This document shows, piece after piece, positions 50,191 through 59,503 of a stretch of 64,000 nt of DNA. Source of the DNA: Clostridiaceae bacterium (lineage in GTDB: Bacteria; Bacillota; Clostridia; Saccharofermentanales; DTU023); the NCBI GenBank assembly GCA_012838795.1, contig DUOO01000026.1, positions 1 through 64,000 of the forward strand. The letters are read 5' to 3'. A program made the position numbers and the translations under genes. The notes beneath the pieces are model-generated. The model was not told where the DNA came from and did no database searches. It was given only the letters and a program-made list of their open reading frames with translations. Position 1 is the first letter of the stretch, and every line of letters starts with the position of its first letter.

Positions 50191-51537
50191 CTACTTGTGA
50201 CTTGCAGCCCAGAGTTCATCAGCTTTGGGTGTCCAGCGGTCTGCATAAGGTTTACACTTAGCATATAAATCGTCAATATTTTCAGGAGACTGCATATCGG
50301 TGGAATGCGCACCGGAATCTTTTACCATATTGCAGAGACACTCCGGATTTTCCAGCATCGGACAAGGACGGAGCATATTCTCATTAAAAGGTTGACCTGC
50401 TTTATATGCCATAAACAAAGGACGTTTGTAGGTTTCTAAGAGTGTATGGCTTCTAATGTTGGAGTCAGCGTAGTGAATAAACGCACAGGGCTCAATATCA
50501 CCGTTAGCATTAATGTGCAGATAAGAATTACCACCTGCAATGCATCCGTTAACATATTCACCGTCATTTTGGAAATCAATGGTAAAAATCGGTTTGCTTT
50601 TTCTGTATTCTCTGATTTTATGGTACATAATTTCGCGTTGTTCAGGTAAAGGCAGCAGTTCGGGAACAGCGTCATTGCCAACCGGCATATAATGAAAGAA
50701 CCAGGCAAATTTTGCCCCTGATTCTACCAGCATATCAATATATTCCTCAGAACTTAGAGAATCTATATTCTTGGAGGTATAGCAACAGGATGCACCAAAT
50801 ATTAATTTCTTTTCTTTCAGAATGCGCATAGCATTCATAACCTTCTGATAGGTACCCTTGCCACGACGGTAATCCGTTGCTTCTTCAAAGCCTTCAATAC
50901 TGATAGCAGGAACAAAGTTCTTGACCCTCAACATTTCATCAGCAAACTTCTCATCAATCAACGTTCCATTGGTGAAAGCCAGGAACATACAGTCAGGATG
51001 TGCCTCACACAAACGGATAATATCGTCCTTGCGAACTAACGGCTCACCACCGGAGTAAATATACATATAGGTACCCATCTCGTTACCCTGACGGATAATA
51101 TCATCAAGAACTTCGTATTCCAAATTCAGCTTTTGACCGTAATCTGCTGCCCAACATCCGATACATTTAAGATTGCAGGCAGATGTAAGATCCATGAGAA
51201 TTGCCCATGGAATGTTGCAGTTATGTTCTTTTTTCCATTTTTGCTGTTTGGGAAAACCGATAAATGTAGCATTTATAACAAAATTCTCAAAAAAAACTTT
51301 GCGAACCCCAGGATCTATATCAGTCCAGAGACTTTTGATAAGTTGGTTCCAGTTGTTATCCGGATCATCTAAAACTGAGTGAAAAGGTTTAATCAAATGT
51401 GTAAGATTACCATCCTTGTCAAACTTTTCAGCCCATCCTAAGATTTTCGGAAAAGCCTTTGCCGGATCTTCGTCAAGGTATTTAAGAACTTGCTTTATTG
51501 CTAATGCTTGTATGTTTTCTTTAAATGTTCTGCTCAT
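50191..51537 (-). CDS. Radical SAM/SPASM-like protein
   Basis: SACNLKCIGCWA (CxxxCxxC), YSGGEPLVR, C-terminal NGCIAGGNSYLHINANGDIEPCAF. Confidence 0.92.
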   Translation of the reverse strand: MSRTFKENIQALAIKQVLKYLDEDPAKAFPKILGWAEKFDKDGNLTHLIKPFHSVLDDPDNNWNQLIKSLWTDIDPGVRKVFFENFVINATFIGFPKQQKWKKEHNCNIPWAILMDLTSACNLKCIGCWAADYGQKLNLEYEVLDDIIRQGNEMGTYMYIYSGGEPLVRKDDIIRLCEAHPDCMFLAFTNGTLIDEKFADEMLRVKNFVPAISIEGFEEATDYRRGKGTYQKVMNAMRILKEKKLIFGASCCYTSKNIDSLSSEEYIDMLVESGAKFAWFFHYMPVGNDAVPELLPLPEQREIMYHKIREYRKSKPIFTIDFQNDGEYVNGCIAGGNSYLHINANGDIEPCAFIHYADSNIRSHTLLETYKRPLFMAYKAGQPFNENMLRPCPMLENPECLCNMVKDSGAHSTDMQSPENIDDLYAKCKPYADRWTPKADELWAASHK

Positions 51538-51812
51538 TGTAAGTATCTCCTTTTTCTGTTTAGTGTTCTGTTAACTTGAAAATGATCCAAAAATCAGTTG
51601 ACAAATACAATTTTATTTAATCAGATTATAAAAAACGCACTCTGAAAGAGCATTAGACATAAAATAACAAAAGTCCTAAATTGTAACACAACTGATAATT
51701 TGTCACCTTTTACGACATTAAGAGAACTTTGTGCATTGTTGACAATAATTTCTTTTAATACTCTTTGGATAGGCAACAGAGGGTATATTTTATAAGGAGC
51801 GAATATACGTAA

Positions 51813-52841
51813 ATGAAAAACAGAATGCCTCGATTATTAGTTGAAACCATTGTTGAAAAGGCATTAAAAAGTATTAAACACAGTCCGGAACGCGGTATCA
51901 GAAACCTGATCGATTTTGCCCTGCAATTTTCGGATGGCAGATTTCAAAAGGATTTTTTTACAGTTGCTCAAACTATGCTCCGGAATGAGAATAGTGCTTA
52001 TTATAATCTGATAAGAGATGTCATAACATATGCGGACACAGAAAAACTCTACACGTTCGGTATCAACGTAGGATATAACAGTTGTACCGTTGGTGCAAAA
52101 CGTATTCGTGAAAACGAGAAAGCGCTGGGTTGCAATATTCCATGGACAATATGCGTTGAGATCGATTCACAACTGTTTAAAAAAAATCAGCAAAAATATG
52201 ATGATCTGATCTTCGAGGGTGAAAGTTTAGGTATTTACACATGGATGTTTTTTGTACCTGATCAGCCCGGCAAACTGTTTTCCCTTATAAAAAAACACCC
52301 TGACAGTGCTTTTTGTGTGTTTTGTGATCCGAAGGACATAACCCTTGGATTCCTTAAAGAAGCAACTATATTAAATAACCTGATGGTCGTTATTCGTTAC
52401 GACGAAAATATCACCGATGTTTGTGCTGAACTTCGTACAAATAAAATGCTTTACTCTATATGGTATGAGTATGGGCAGAAAAACACAGAAATTATCATAA
52501 ATGGTGATTTATTCAATAACGTTCAAGAGTTTTCACCTATTTTCTCCGTTCTGGTACCGGAAAAGAATTGTTTGAGAGAAGTACGCCAAGTAATATATTC
52601 GACAGTGAAGCAAACTCGCCTGGACCAATCATATAGTACAATCGCCTGGGATTTGCAAGGTGATAATTGTCTGGTCGACACGATTATTTCAGGGGATGCT
52701 TGTTTCGTATGTTTTAATAAAAAAGGCAATTTGTGTGATTGTGAAAAAACGTTTGAGAATGGACACCATAATCTATTTCGAAGCAGTATTACAGATATTC
52801 TATTGAATACTTGTACAAAAACTGAAGGTGAATTAATATAA
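51813..52841 (+). CDS. Radical-SAM-related paralogue lacking the CxxxCxxC motif (predicted pseudoenzyme)
   Basis: Collinear similarity to the 50191-51537 product (NIPWTICVEID / NIPWAILMDL; KKHPDSAFCVF / EAHPDCMFLAF; GDACFVCFNKKGNLCDC / GNSYLHINANGDIEPC), but the cluster motif and GGEP are missing. Confidence 0.7.
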   Translation: MKNRMPRLLVETIVEKALKSIKHSPERGIRNLIDFALQFSDGRFQKDFFTVAQTMLRNENSAYYNLIRDVITYADTEKLYTFGINVGYNSCTVGAKRIRENEKALGCNIPWTICVEIDSQLFKKNQQKYDDLIFEGESLGIYTWMFFVPDQPGKLFSLIKKHPDSAFCVFCDPKDITLGFLKEATILNNLMVVIRYDENITDVCAELRTNKMLYSIWYEYGQKNTEIIINGDLFNNVQEFSPIFSVLVPEKNCLREVRQVIYSTVKQTRLDQSYSTIAWDLQGDNCLVDTIISGDACFVCFNKKGNLCDCEKTFENGHHNLFRSSITDILLNTCTKTEGELI

Positions 52842-53698
52842 AAAGTGAAAAAATCGGCATCGTAGATGTGGGCGGCGGTTTCAGAGGAATTTATACAGCC
52901 GGAGTACTTGACTACTGCATAGATTACAATATTCATTTTGACCTTGGAATTGGTGTGTCTGCCGGAAGCGGCAATTTAATCACCTATATTGCCGGTCAGA
53001 GAGGAAGAAACTGTCAATTTTATACTGAATATATCTTGCGGGAAGAATATGCCGGCATGAATAATTTTCGTTCCAAAAAATCATTCCTTGATCTTGATTA
53101 CATTTACAGCACACTAAGTAATTCAGATGGAGAAAATCCATTGGATTATCCGGCTGTTGTTGCTAATCCCATGGAATTTATCGTTGTAGCCACAGAAGCG
53201 GAAACCGGCAGAGTAAAATATTTTGATAAAAGTGATTTGCATCAGGATGATTACAGTATTCTGAAAGCATCATGTGCTATGCCTTATGTATGTCAGCCTT
53301 ATGCCGTAGAAGACAAACTTTATTACGATGGTGCTCTTGCTGATTCCATTCCGATTCAAAAAGCATTTTTGCTCGGTTGCGACAGAGTTGTACTCCTTCT
53401 CACATTACCTGAAAATACGATAATGACATCTGATCAAGATAAGAAAATAGCAAAGCATATTAGAAAAAAATATCCGCTGATAGCCGAAAGACTGGAGCAT
53501 CAAGCGGAAAATTATAATAAAGGTGTGATGTTAGCTCAAAATCTTGCTGCATGTGGAATGTTGTTGATCGTATCGCCTGATGATACCTGCGGTGTCAGCA
53601 CATTAAGCCGAAATACGGATGCTCTCCGTCAACTATATCAAAAAGGCTATCAAGATGGCATAAAGATCACCAATTTTTTAAAAGAAAGTAATTGTTAA
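52838..53698 (+). CDS. Patatin-like phospholipase
   Basis: KIGIVDVGGGFRGIYTAGVLDYC, GVSAGSGN nucleophile motif, DGALADSIP Asp motif. No in-frame ATG upstream; ATA at 52838 or ATT at 52832 as start would preserve the N-terminal strand (the ORF track uses GTG 52868). Confidence 0.85.
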   Translation: MKSEKIGIVDVGGGFRGIYTAGVLDYCIDYNIHFDLGIGVSAGSGNLITYIAGQRGRNCQFYTEYILREEYAGMNNFRSKKSFLDLDYIYSTLSNSDGENPLDYPAVVANPMEFIVVATEAETGRVKYFDKSDLHQDDYSILKASCAMPYVCQPYAVEDKLYYDGALADSIPIQKAFLLGCDRVVLLLTLPENTIMTSDQDKKIAKHIRKKYPLIAERLEHQAENYNKGVMLAQNLAACGMLLIVSPDDTCGVSTLSRNTDALRQLYQKGYQDGIKITNFLKESNC

Positions 53699-53733
53699 TT
53701 ACTCAGAATAATTACCCTGAGAATTTCAATCAA

Positions 53734-54294
53734 TTATTCTTCCCTATTTAATTCATTGTGTAATGCCTCAGCTCCTTGCTGAACAATGTGCATCAATTTG
53801 TTCAAAAAATCATCCGGTGACATACAATTTTTATCTAACAGCCAACGCTCTATTGTTGCCACCGCTGCATCAGTAAAAAAATTCAATGTAAACTCATCTT
53901 CGCTGTCACCGAATAAATACTCAATTCGCAGCTTCATAATAGGCATTACATATGCTCGGAAATGTTCAGGAAAAGAGTTTTGTCCTTCCGTTTGCAACGC
54001 CTTGCGATAGAAATCTCTGTTTTCATAAAAATAATTGCATATATTTTGAACTGCATCTACATGCTCATTGAGTTCTTCAGCTTGTGAAAGATCTTTAGCA
54101 AATGAAATAAATTCGGTATCAAAAATCCAGTTTAACAGATCATATTTATCCTTAAAATGATAATAGAAACTCTTTCGATTCATATCACATCGATTACAAA
54201 TATCTGCTATACGGATTTTATCGAAAGGAATTTCTTCCATGAGTTCTTTCAATGCATTTGAAAGCGCTTGTTTTGTTATATTGGAATTTGCCAC
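53734..54294 (-). CDS. TetR-family regulator
   Basis: KIRIADICNRCDMNRKSFYYHFKDKYDLLNWIF HTH. Confidence 0.9.
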   Translation of the reverse strand: MANSNITKQALSNALKELMEEIPFDKIRIADICNRCDMNRKSFYYHFKDKYDLLNWIFDTEFISFAKDLSQAEELNEHVDAVQNICNYFYENRDFYRKALQTEGQNSFPEHFRAYVMPIMKLRIEYLFGDSEDEFTLNFFTDAAVATIERWLLDKNCMSPDDFLNKLMHIVQQGAEALHNELNREE

Positions 54295-54501
54295 AAGCTC
54301 CCCCCCCCTTACAACTCATCTGCCGGCAATCAGTGAGTGTAACGGCTTGTCATAGGATATTGCCGTAAGTTTTCTGCCATACTTGAGAAACTGTCTTTAT
54401 TCTAACATTTGTATGCAAAAAATTCTATAAATAATGACTTTTCAGGATTCTTACACTACGACCTTATCACTTGGCTATGCTGATAATTAGATATATAATT
54501 T

Positions 54502-54786
54502 ATGAAAGGCAGGTGTAAGAAGTGTGCAATCGAAGATCTCAAAAGAAGATCCTACAAGAGCGTGAAATCCTTGGTCAATGAAGAAATCGAGGTTGCAGAC
54601 AGATTCATTACTTTTGACTTGACTAGGATTGCGGCTTTCATAGCTATACTCGACAAGGTTCGCACCCTCCTATTGTAGTTCCACCGGTTCAGTATGGTCA
54701 CGGTGACGGTGAAGAATAACAGTACTCTGCTTTACCGCTTCAAAGACGGCAGCAAAATCTCGTTACCCGTTCCGGACAGAAAATAA
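54502..54786 (+). pseudogene. Interrupted gene remnant of unknown origin
   Basis: 54502-54678 open (MKGRCKKCAIEDLKRRSYKSVKSLVNEEIEVADRFITFDLTRIAAFIAILDKVRTLLL*), then the same-frame continuation 54679-54786 (FHRFSMVTVTVKNNSTLLYRFKDGSKISLPVPDRK*). Confidence 0.35.
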
Positions 54787-54848
54787 GCTCAAAACAAAAG
54801 AAAGCAGTTACTAATACAAGAAATTGTATCAATAACTGCGTTCCAGGT

Positions 54849-54924
54849 TGGAGCCCATTGCCGGAATTGAACCGGCGACCTCATCCTTACCATGGATGCG
54901 CTCTACCTACTGAGCTAAATGGGC
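54849..54924 (-). tRNA. tRNA-Thr(GGT)
   Basis: Cloverleaf GCCCATT...AATGGGC, anticodon loop ATGGTAA, encoded CCA. Confidence 0.92.
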
Positions 54925-55046
54925 AACTTTACAGCAAACATCATTATAGCGACCTCTATCATACAAGTCAACATCATTATGCTGATTGATTCTGATGTGT
55001 GAATTGCAACTTAAACTGAAATTGATGCTGATTGAATTGATCTGAC

Positions 55047-55811
55047 TCAGGTATTAATTATTGGATCATAACGATAAATGATGAATTTTTCAAATTCATC
55101 TTCCAACATATCCAGAGAGATCGATCCTTCTCTTTGAAAGATTGTTTTGTTTTCCATAAATGTTTGATAGTCATACATCGGATAATACAAAATTATTTCT
55201 GCTGCACGCGGATTATCAAATAAACTATGCTCAATATTGCGGATGACTTGTGTAAAAATTTTTATAGTAAAAGGATTGAAAAAATAAAAGACATTCTGAT
55301 TATTTTGAATTTGATATAGTTCTGCATATTCCTGAACAAATTTAATGGGAGCCGGCTTTTGTTTAACTTTTTTGTTTTTACTTCTCTTATTATTTTTTCC
55401 AGGCTTAAAATCGTAATTGTACTTTTTGTCTGATATATTATGTTGTTCAACTTGTTGATATAAAGCAATATTTTCTGCAAAATTTACTTTCGGATTGGCT
55501 TTTATATAAGAAGTCAAATTATCTTCTAATTCATAGTATGTTTCCAGGTTAAGTTCAATTCCGGTAACTGGAATATTGAAACGGTTGTGTACATAAAAAG
55601 CTACCCGGCCGCTGCCGCAACCAAAATCAACAAAATTAGAATCCGAACCTAAATCATTAAACTCAAAAAGTTTATCTAAAGCTTGATACGGAGTCGATTC
55701 CAAACGATTATATAACAGTAAGTCTTCGATTTCTGTCCACTCGCGCATAAATTGTGTTTTAATATGAAGCTCCCTATCCATCTGTCTTTCATACCATAAA
55801 TGAAACATCAA
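55047..55811 (-). CDS. Class I SAM-dependent methyltransferase
   Basis: VDFGCGSGRVAFYVHNRFNIPVTGIELN. Confidence 0.8.
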   Translation of the reverse strand: MMFHLWYERQMDRELHIKTQFMREWTEIEDLLLYNRLESTPYQALDKLFEFNDLGSDSNFVDFGCGSGRVAFYVHNRFNIPVTGIELNLETYYELEDNLTSYIKANPKVNFAENIALYQQVEQHNISDKKYNYDFKPGKNNKRSKNKKVKQKPAPIKFVQEYAELYQIQNNQNVFYFFNPFTIKIFTQVIRNIEHSLFDNPRAAEIILYYPMYDYQTFMENKTIFQREGSISLDMLEDEFEKFIIYRYDPIINT

Positions 55812-55938
55812 CTTCCACCTATATAATTATTTATATCTTCAAATTGTATATCTCAAATAAGTATATATACAAACTAATTCTGCGGCCTATTGTATCATAA
55901 AAAAATAATAAACATGGTTAATCGAATGATTTAAAAGA

Positions 55939-56030
55939 GATCAAGATCCCGAGAAGGGACCTTGATCATGAGGAGACGTATGAAGAGGTGTTTGTTTATA
56001 GTCGCCTCTTTTTGCGACTGCGTTTATTAA
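55939..56030 (+). ncRNA. Candidate attenuator / small RNA: two hairpins with short leader-peptide ORF
   Basis: Hairpin gatcaagatccc-gagaa-gggaccttgatc (55939-55967); gaggag RBS then ATG at 55980 encoding MKRCLFIVASFCDCVY*; terminator-like aagaggtg...cgcctcttttt (55983-56013) inside that ORF. Confidence 0.5.
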
Positions 56031-56131
56031 CGTGACTATATAATAACAACAACTTTTGAAATAAAAATAGTTTGAAAGTGAAGTATTGTGAAGATTCTTG
56101 AAAAATTACATTATTTTCCTCTTGACTTTGT

Positions 56132-56161
56132 AATAATCCAGATTGTATTATTGTATTAATC
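56132..56161 (+). promoter_or_regulatory. Putative promoter for GntR-ABC operon
   Basis: ttgact ... tattat with roughly consensus spacing upstream of 56241. Confidence 0.4.
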
Positions 56162-56240
56162 TATTAATACAAGATGTTAATTATTAACTAAATGTTATTA
56201 CTATTAGAGATTGATTGTACAGAAATTGGAGTAAAACTGA

Positions 56241-56609
56241 ATGTCGTATAAATTTGACGAAAGTCAACCAATCTATTTGCAATTAATTGAAATATTCAAA
56301 ACAAATATTGCCAACGGTACTTGGAAGGCAGGAGAAAAAATTGACAGCGTCAGAAATTTAGCTTTGGATTTTGCCGTAAATCCCAATACTGTTCAACGTG
56401 CTTTAGTTGAGTTGGAAAATATCGGTTTAGCTTACAGTCAAAGAACTTCAGGCAGATTTATTACTCAAAATCAAGAATTAACACGTAATTTAAAACATGA
56501 AATGGCTGAGAATAAAACGCGAGATTTTGTTAAGCAAATGCAAGCAATTGATATAGAGCAAAAAGCAATTTTAGATTTAGTACAACGTTGTTTAAGTTTA
56601 GAAGAATAA
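56241..56609 (+). CDS. GntR-family (YtrA-like) regulator
   Basis: QPIYLQLIEIFKTNIANGTWKAGEKIDSVRNLALDFAVNPNTVQRAL. Confidence 0.93.
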   Translation: MSYKFDESQPIYLQLIEIFKTNIANGTWKAGEKIDSVRNLALDFAVNPNTVQRALVELENIGLAYSQRTSGRFITQNQELTRNLKHEMAENKTRDFVKQMQAIDIEQKAILDLVQRCLSLEE

Positions 56610-56713
56610 TTGAATTCAACAGAAAAGTCATTAAGTATGAATGAATTAAAGAGAATTATTGTTCATTAGAATAACAAATTAATTATTCGAGTAAATCGAG
56701 GAGTAATCACAAA

Positions 56714-57406
56714 ATGTCAACAATTAAAATCAATAATTTATGTAAAAATTACGGAAAGCTTCAAGCAATCAACAATCTGAGTCTGGAACTTAATTCCGGT
56801 CAGATAGTTGGTTTAGTCGGACCGAACGGATCCGGTAAAAGTAGTTTATTACGAATTTTAGGTGCTTTCGATATGGCATATTCCGGTGAAGTTCTGATTA
56901 ACGGTTTCAAGCCGGGATTAGAAAGCAGAAAAATCGTTTCTTTTTTGCCGGACAAGCCTTATATCAGTGAAAATTTAAGGGCTGAACAAATCATTGAACT
57001 ATATGACGGATTTTTTTCTGATTTTAATAAAGAGAAAGCTTTTAAAATGCTTGAATTATTTAAACTGAAACCTGAACAAAAGTTGATCGAAATGTCTAAA
57101 GGTATGGGAGAAAAAGTTCAAGTTTTGCTGACTATGTCGCGAGATGCAGAAATTTTTATCCTGGACGAACCGATTTCAGGTGTTGATCCTGCTTCCAGAA
57201 AAATAATTCTGCGCAGTATGATTGAAGGTTTTTCTGAAGACGCTCTGATGGTCGTATCTACACATTTATTAAATGATATCGAAAATATTATCGACTCGGT
57301 TATTTTTCTCGATTCAGGTCAGATCAAAATTCAAGGTTCAACTGATGATCTGCGTGAACAATATGGAAAAAGTATCAATGAATTATTCGAGCAGATATTT
57401 CAGTAA
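56714..57406 (+). CDS. ABC transporter ATP-binding protein
   Basis: GPNGSGKSSLLRIL, MSKGMGEKVQV, IFILDEPISGVD. Confidence 0.93.
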   Translation: MSTIKINNLCKNYGKLQAINNLSLELNSGQIVGLVGPNGSGKSSLLRILGAFDMAYSGEVLINGFKPGLESRKIVSFLPDKPYISENLRAEQIIELYDGFFSDFNKEKAFKMLELFKLKPEQKLIEMSKGMGEKVQVLLTMSRDAEIFILDEPISGVDPASRKIILRSMIEGFSEDALMVVSTHLLNDIENIIDSVIFLDSGQIKIQGSTDDLREQYGKSINELFEQIFQ

Positions 57407-57455
57407 CTTTAAATTTAAAATAACAAATATTTAAGGAACAGATAAGGAGTTTTCT

Positions 57456-58292
57456 ATGTTTTCCAAACTATATAAATATCAAATAAAAGAATTGTGGTTT
57501 ATCGCACGATATTTCTATCTTGCAATGACAGGAACTATCTTAATCGGTTTGTTTATTTCAGAAACAAGAATTCCCGGCGTTGTTCAATTTTTTAATACAT
57601 TGCTTTTAATAGGTTTTATTATATGCGGTATAGCTATTATCATATTTACAATTACTCATGATTATCAAAATCAACAAGGTAAACGTTCATACTTCTTTCG
57701 TTCAATACCGGCCAAAGAGTCTGTCATTATAGGTTCGCGGCTGTCATATTATTTAACTTATTATTTTGCAACCGTAATTGTTCTCGCAATCGGTATAGCA
57801 ATTTTCACCATTTCACATACTGCAATTAACATGATGTTGCCGTTTCATATTGCGTTCAGCATTATTAAAGATATCTTTTTCCAAACCAAAATCATCGGAA
57901 TGCTATTATTTATTATAGTTTATGCAGTATTTCATCAAGTTATTTCGATGATGTTTGCTATAACCATCGGCTCACATGCAAGATTAAAAAGCCTGGGTAT
58001 CGGAGGTCCCATTCTGGTTTATTTTCTGCATTACGTCGCAATGCAGATATTAACCTTAATAAGCATGTTATTTATTCCGATTTCAATCAAATTGCCGGAA
58101 AATCCGGATACAGGCTTTGAGTTCCGGATTGTTTTCGAAAGTATGATGCCTGAAATGAGTAAATTATTCAGTGCTCAAAGCAATGAGATTAAATATATAG
58201 GAATCGGATTTATTTTCACGACTTTTATTGTTTGGATTATCATGGCTATCTGGATATACAAATGTTCCAAAAATAAAATATCACTTAATTAA
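57456..58292 (+). CDS. ABC transporter permease-like membrane protein
   Basis: Multi-TM protein following ATPase gene. Confidence 0.75.
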   Translation: MFSKLYKYQIKELWFIARYFYLAMTGTILIGLFISETRIPGVVQFFNTLLLIGFIICGIAIIIFTITHDYQNQQGKRSYFFRSIPAKESVIIGSRLSYYLTYYFATVIVLAIGIAIFTISHTAINMMLPFHIAFSIIKDIFFQTKIIGMLLFIIVYAVFHQVISMMFAITIGSHARLKSLGIGGPILVYFLHYVAMQILTLISMLFIPISIKLPENPDTGFEFRIVFESMMPEMSKLFSAQSNEIKYIGIGFIFTTFIVWIIMAIWIYKCSKNKISLN

Positions 58293-58361
58293 TCTTAGTA
58301 TCATTGAAAATATATATTTGTTGAATTAATAATTTTTTGATTCAATTTGTCAATCAGATAT

Positions 58362-58402
58362 AAAAAAGCCTGTTATAAGCAAATTGTTGTAACAGGCTTT
58401 TC
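58362..58402. terminator. Bidirectional Rho-independent terminator
   Basis: aaaaagcctgttataa...ttgtaacaggctttt between convergent genes. Confidence 0.85.
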
Positions 58403-58460
58403 ATCAATAAAAGAAACGAAATCAATAAAATCTCTTTGATTTCATTGAAGTACGGTAAAA

Positions 58461-59219
58461 TTATACACAGGTATAACCACCGTCGACCGGTAAGATAACA
58501 CCGGTTACATACGAAGCTTCTTCACTGCCTAAGAAGATAGCACTAGCATTCAATTCACCGCTTTTGCCATAGCGCCCCAGAGGAACTGTAGCTTTCATAT
58601 AAGCTGTGAAATCATCTGTATTTAATGTATCGGTTGTCAATTCAGTTTCGAAGTAACCAGGGCAGATACAATTACATGTAATATTGTATTTTGCCAATTC
58701 GGCAGCAACAGCACGTGTGAAGTTTACAACACCACCTTTGGAAGTATGGTAAGCAACTGTATCGATAGCTGTATTACCGACTAAACCGTACATTGATGAA
58801 ATGTTGATAATACGACCATAATTTGCTTCTTTCATATATTTACCGAAAGCACGCGTTACATAAAACACACTAGTCATATCGGTTTCAATGGTGAAATCCC
58901 ATTCTTCATCTGTCATTTCTAAAACGCCTGCATTGGCAGAAGCACCGGCACAATTAACTACTACATCAATTCTACCCATTTTTTCTTTAGCTTCAGCAGC
59001 TGCAGAATTTACGCTTTCTACGTCTGTAACATCACAACGAATAGCCAGACATTTAACACCTTTGGCTTCAATTTCTTTTGCTAATTCTTCGAGTCTCTCC
59101 AATCTTCTTGCCATGATAACCATGTCAGCACCTTGATCTGCATAAGCGAGCGCCATTTGTTTTCCGAGACCTGATGAAGCTCCCGACAATACTACTACTC
59201 TTCCTGTGTAATCAAACAT
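58461..59219 (-). CDS. SDR-family oxidoreductase (gluconate 5-dehydrogenase-like)
   Basis: VVLSGASSGLGKQMA, NCAGASA, YHTSKGGV, VDGGY. Confidence 0.9.
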   Translation of the reverse strand: MFDYTGRVVVLSGASSGLGKQMALAYADQGADMVIMARRLERLEELAKEIEAKGVKCLAIRCDVTDVESVNSAAAEAKEKMGRIDVVVNCAGASANAGVLEMTDEEWDFTIETDMTSVFYVTRAFGKYMKEANYGRIINISSMYGLVGNTAIDTVAYHTSKGGVVNFTRAVAAELAKYNITCNCICPGYFETELTTDTLNTDDFTAYMKATVPLGRYGKSGELNASAIFLGSEEASYVTGVILPVDGGYTCV

Positions 59220-59503
59220 GTTTTTTCCCTTTCACTATTAAGAAACGATATTTGTCTTCTTTTTATCAGATATTAATTTTATTAATTTTATAATGATTGA
59301 AGTTAATAGAATTAACATCTGTTTCGACTATCTTGATTATATAGGCACTGACTGAACTAATCAATAATTGTTCTGCAAAGTGAAATGATAAAAGGCAAAG
59401 ATCTATCGCTCTGTCACACAAACAAAGAGCAAGATAACAATCACAACTTGAGTTTATCTGGTTTTTTATTGCACTGAGTACTGCAACCGGCTTCAGGCAA
59501 TGA

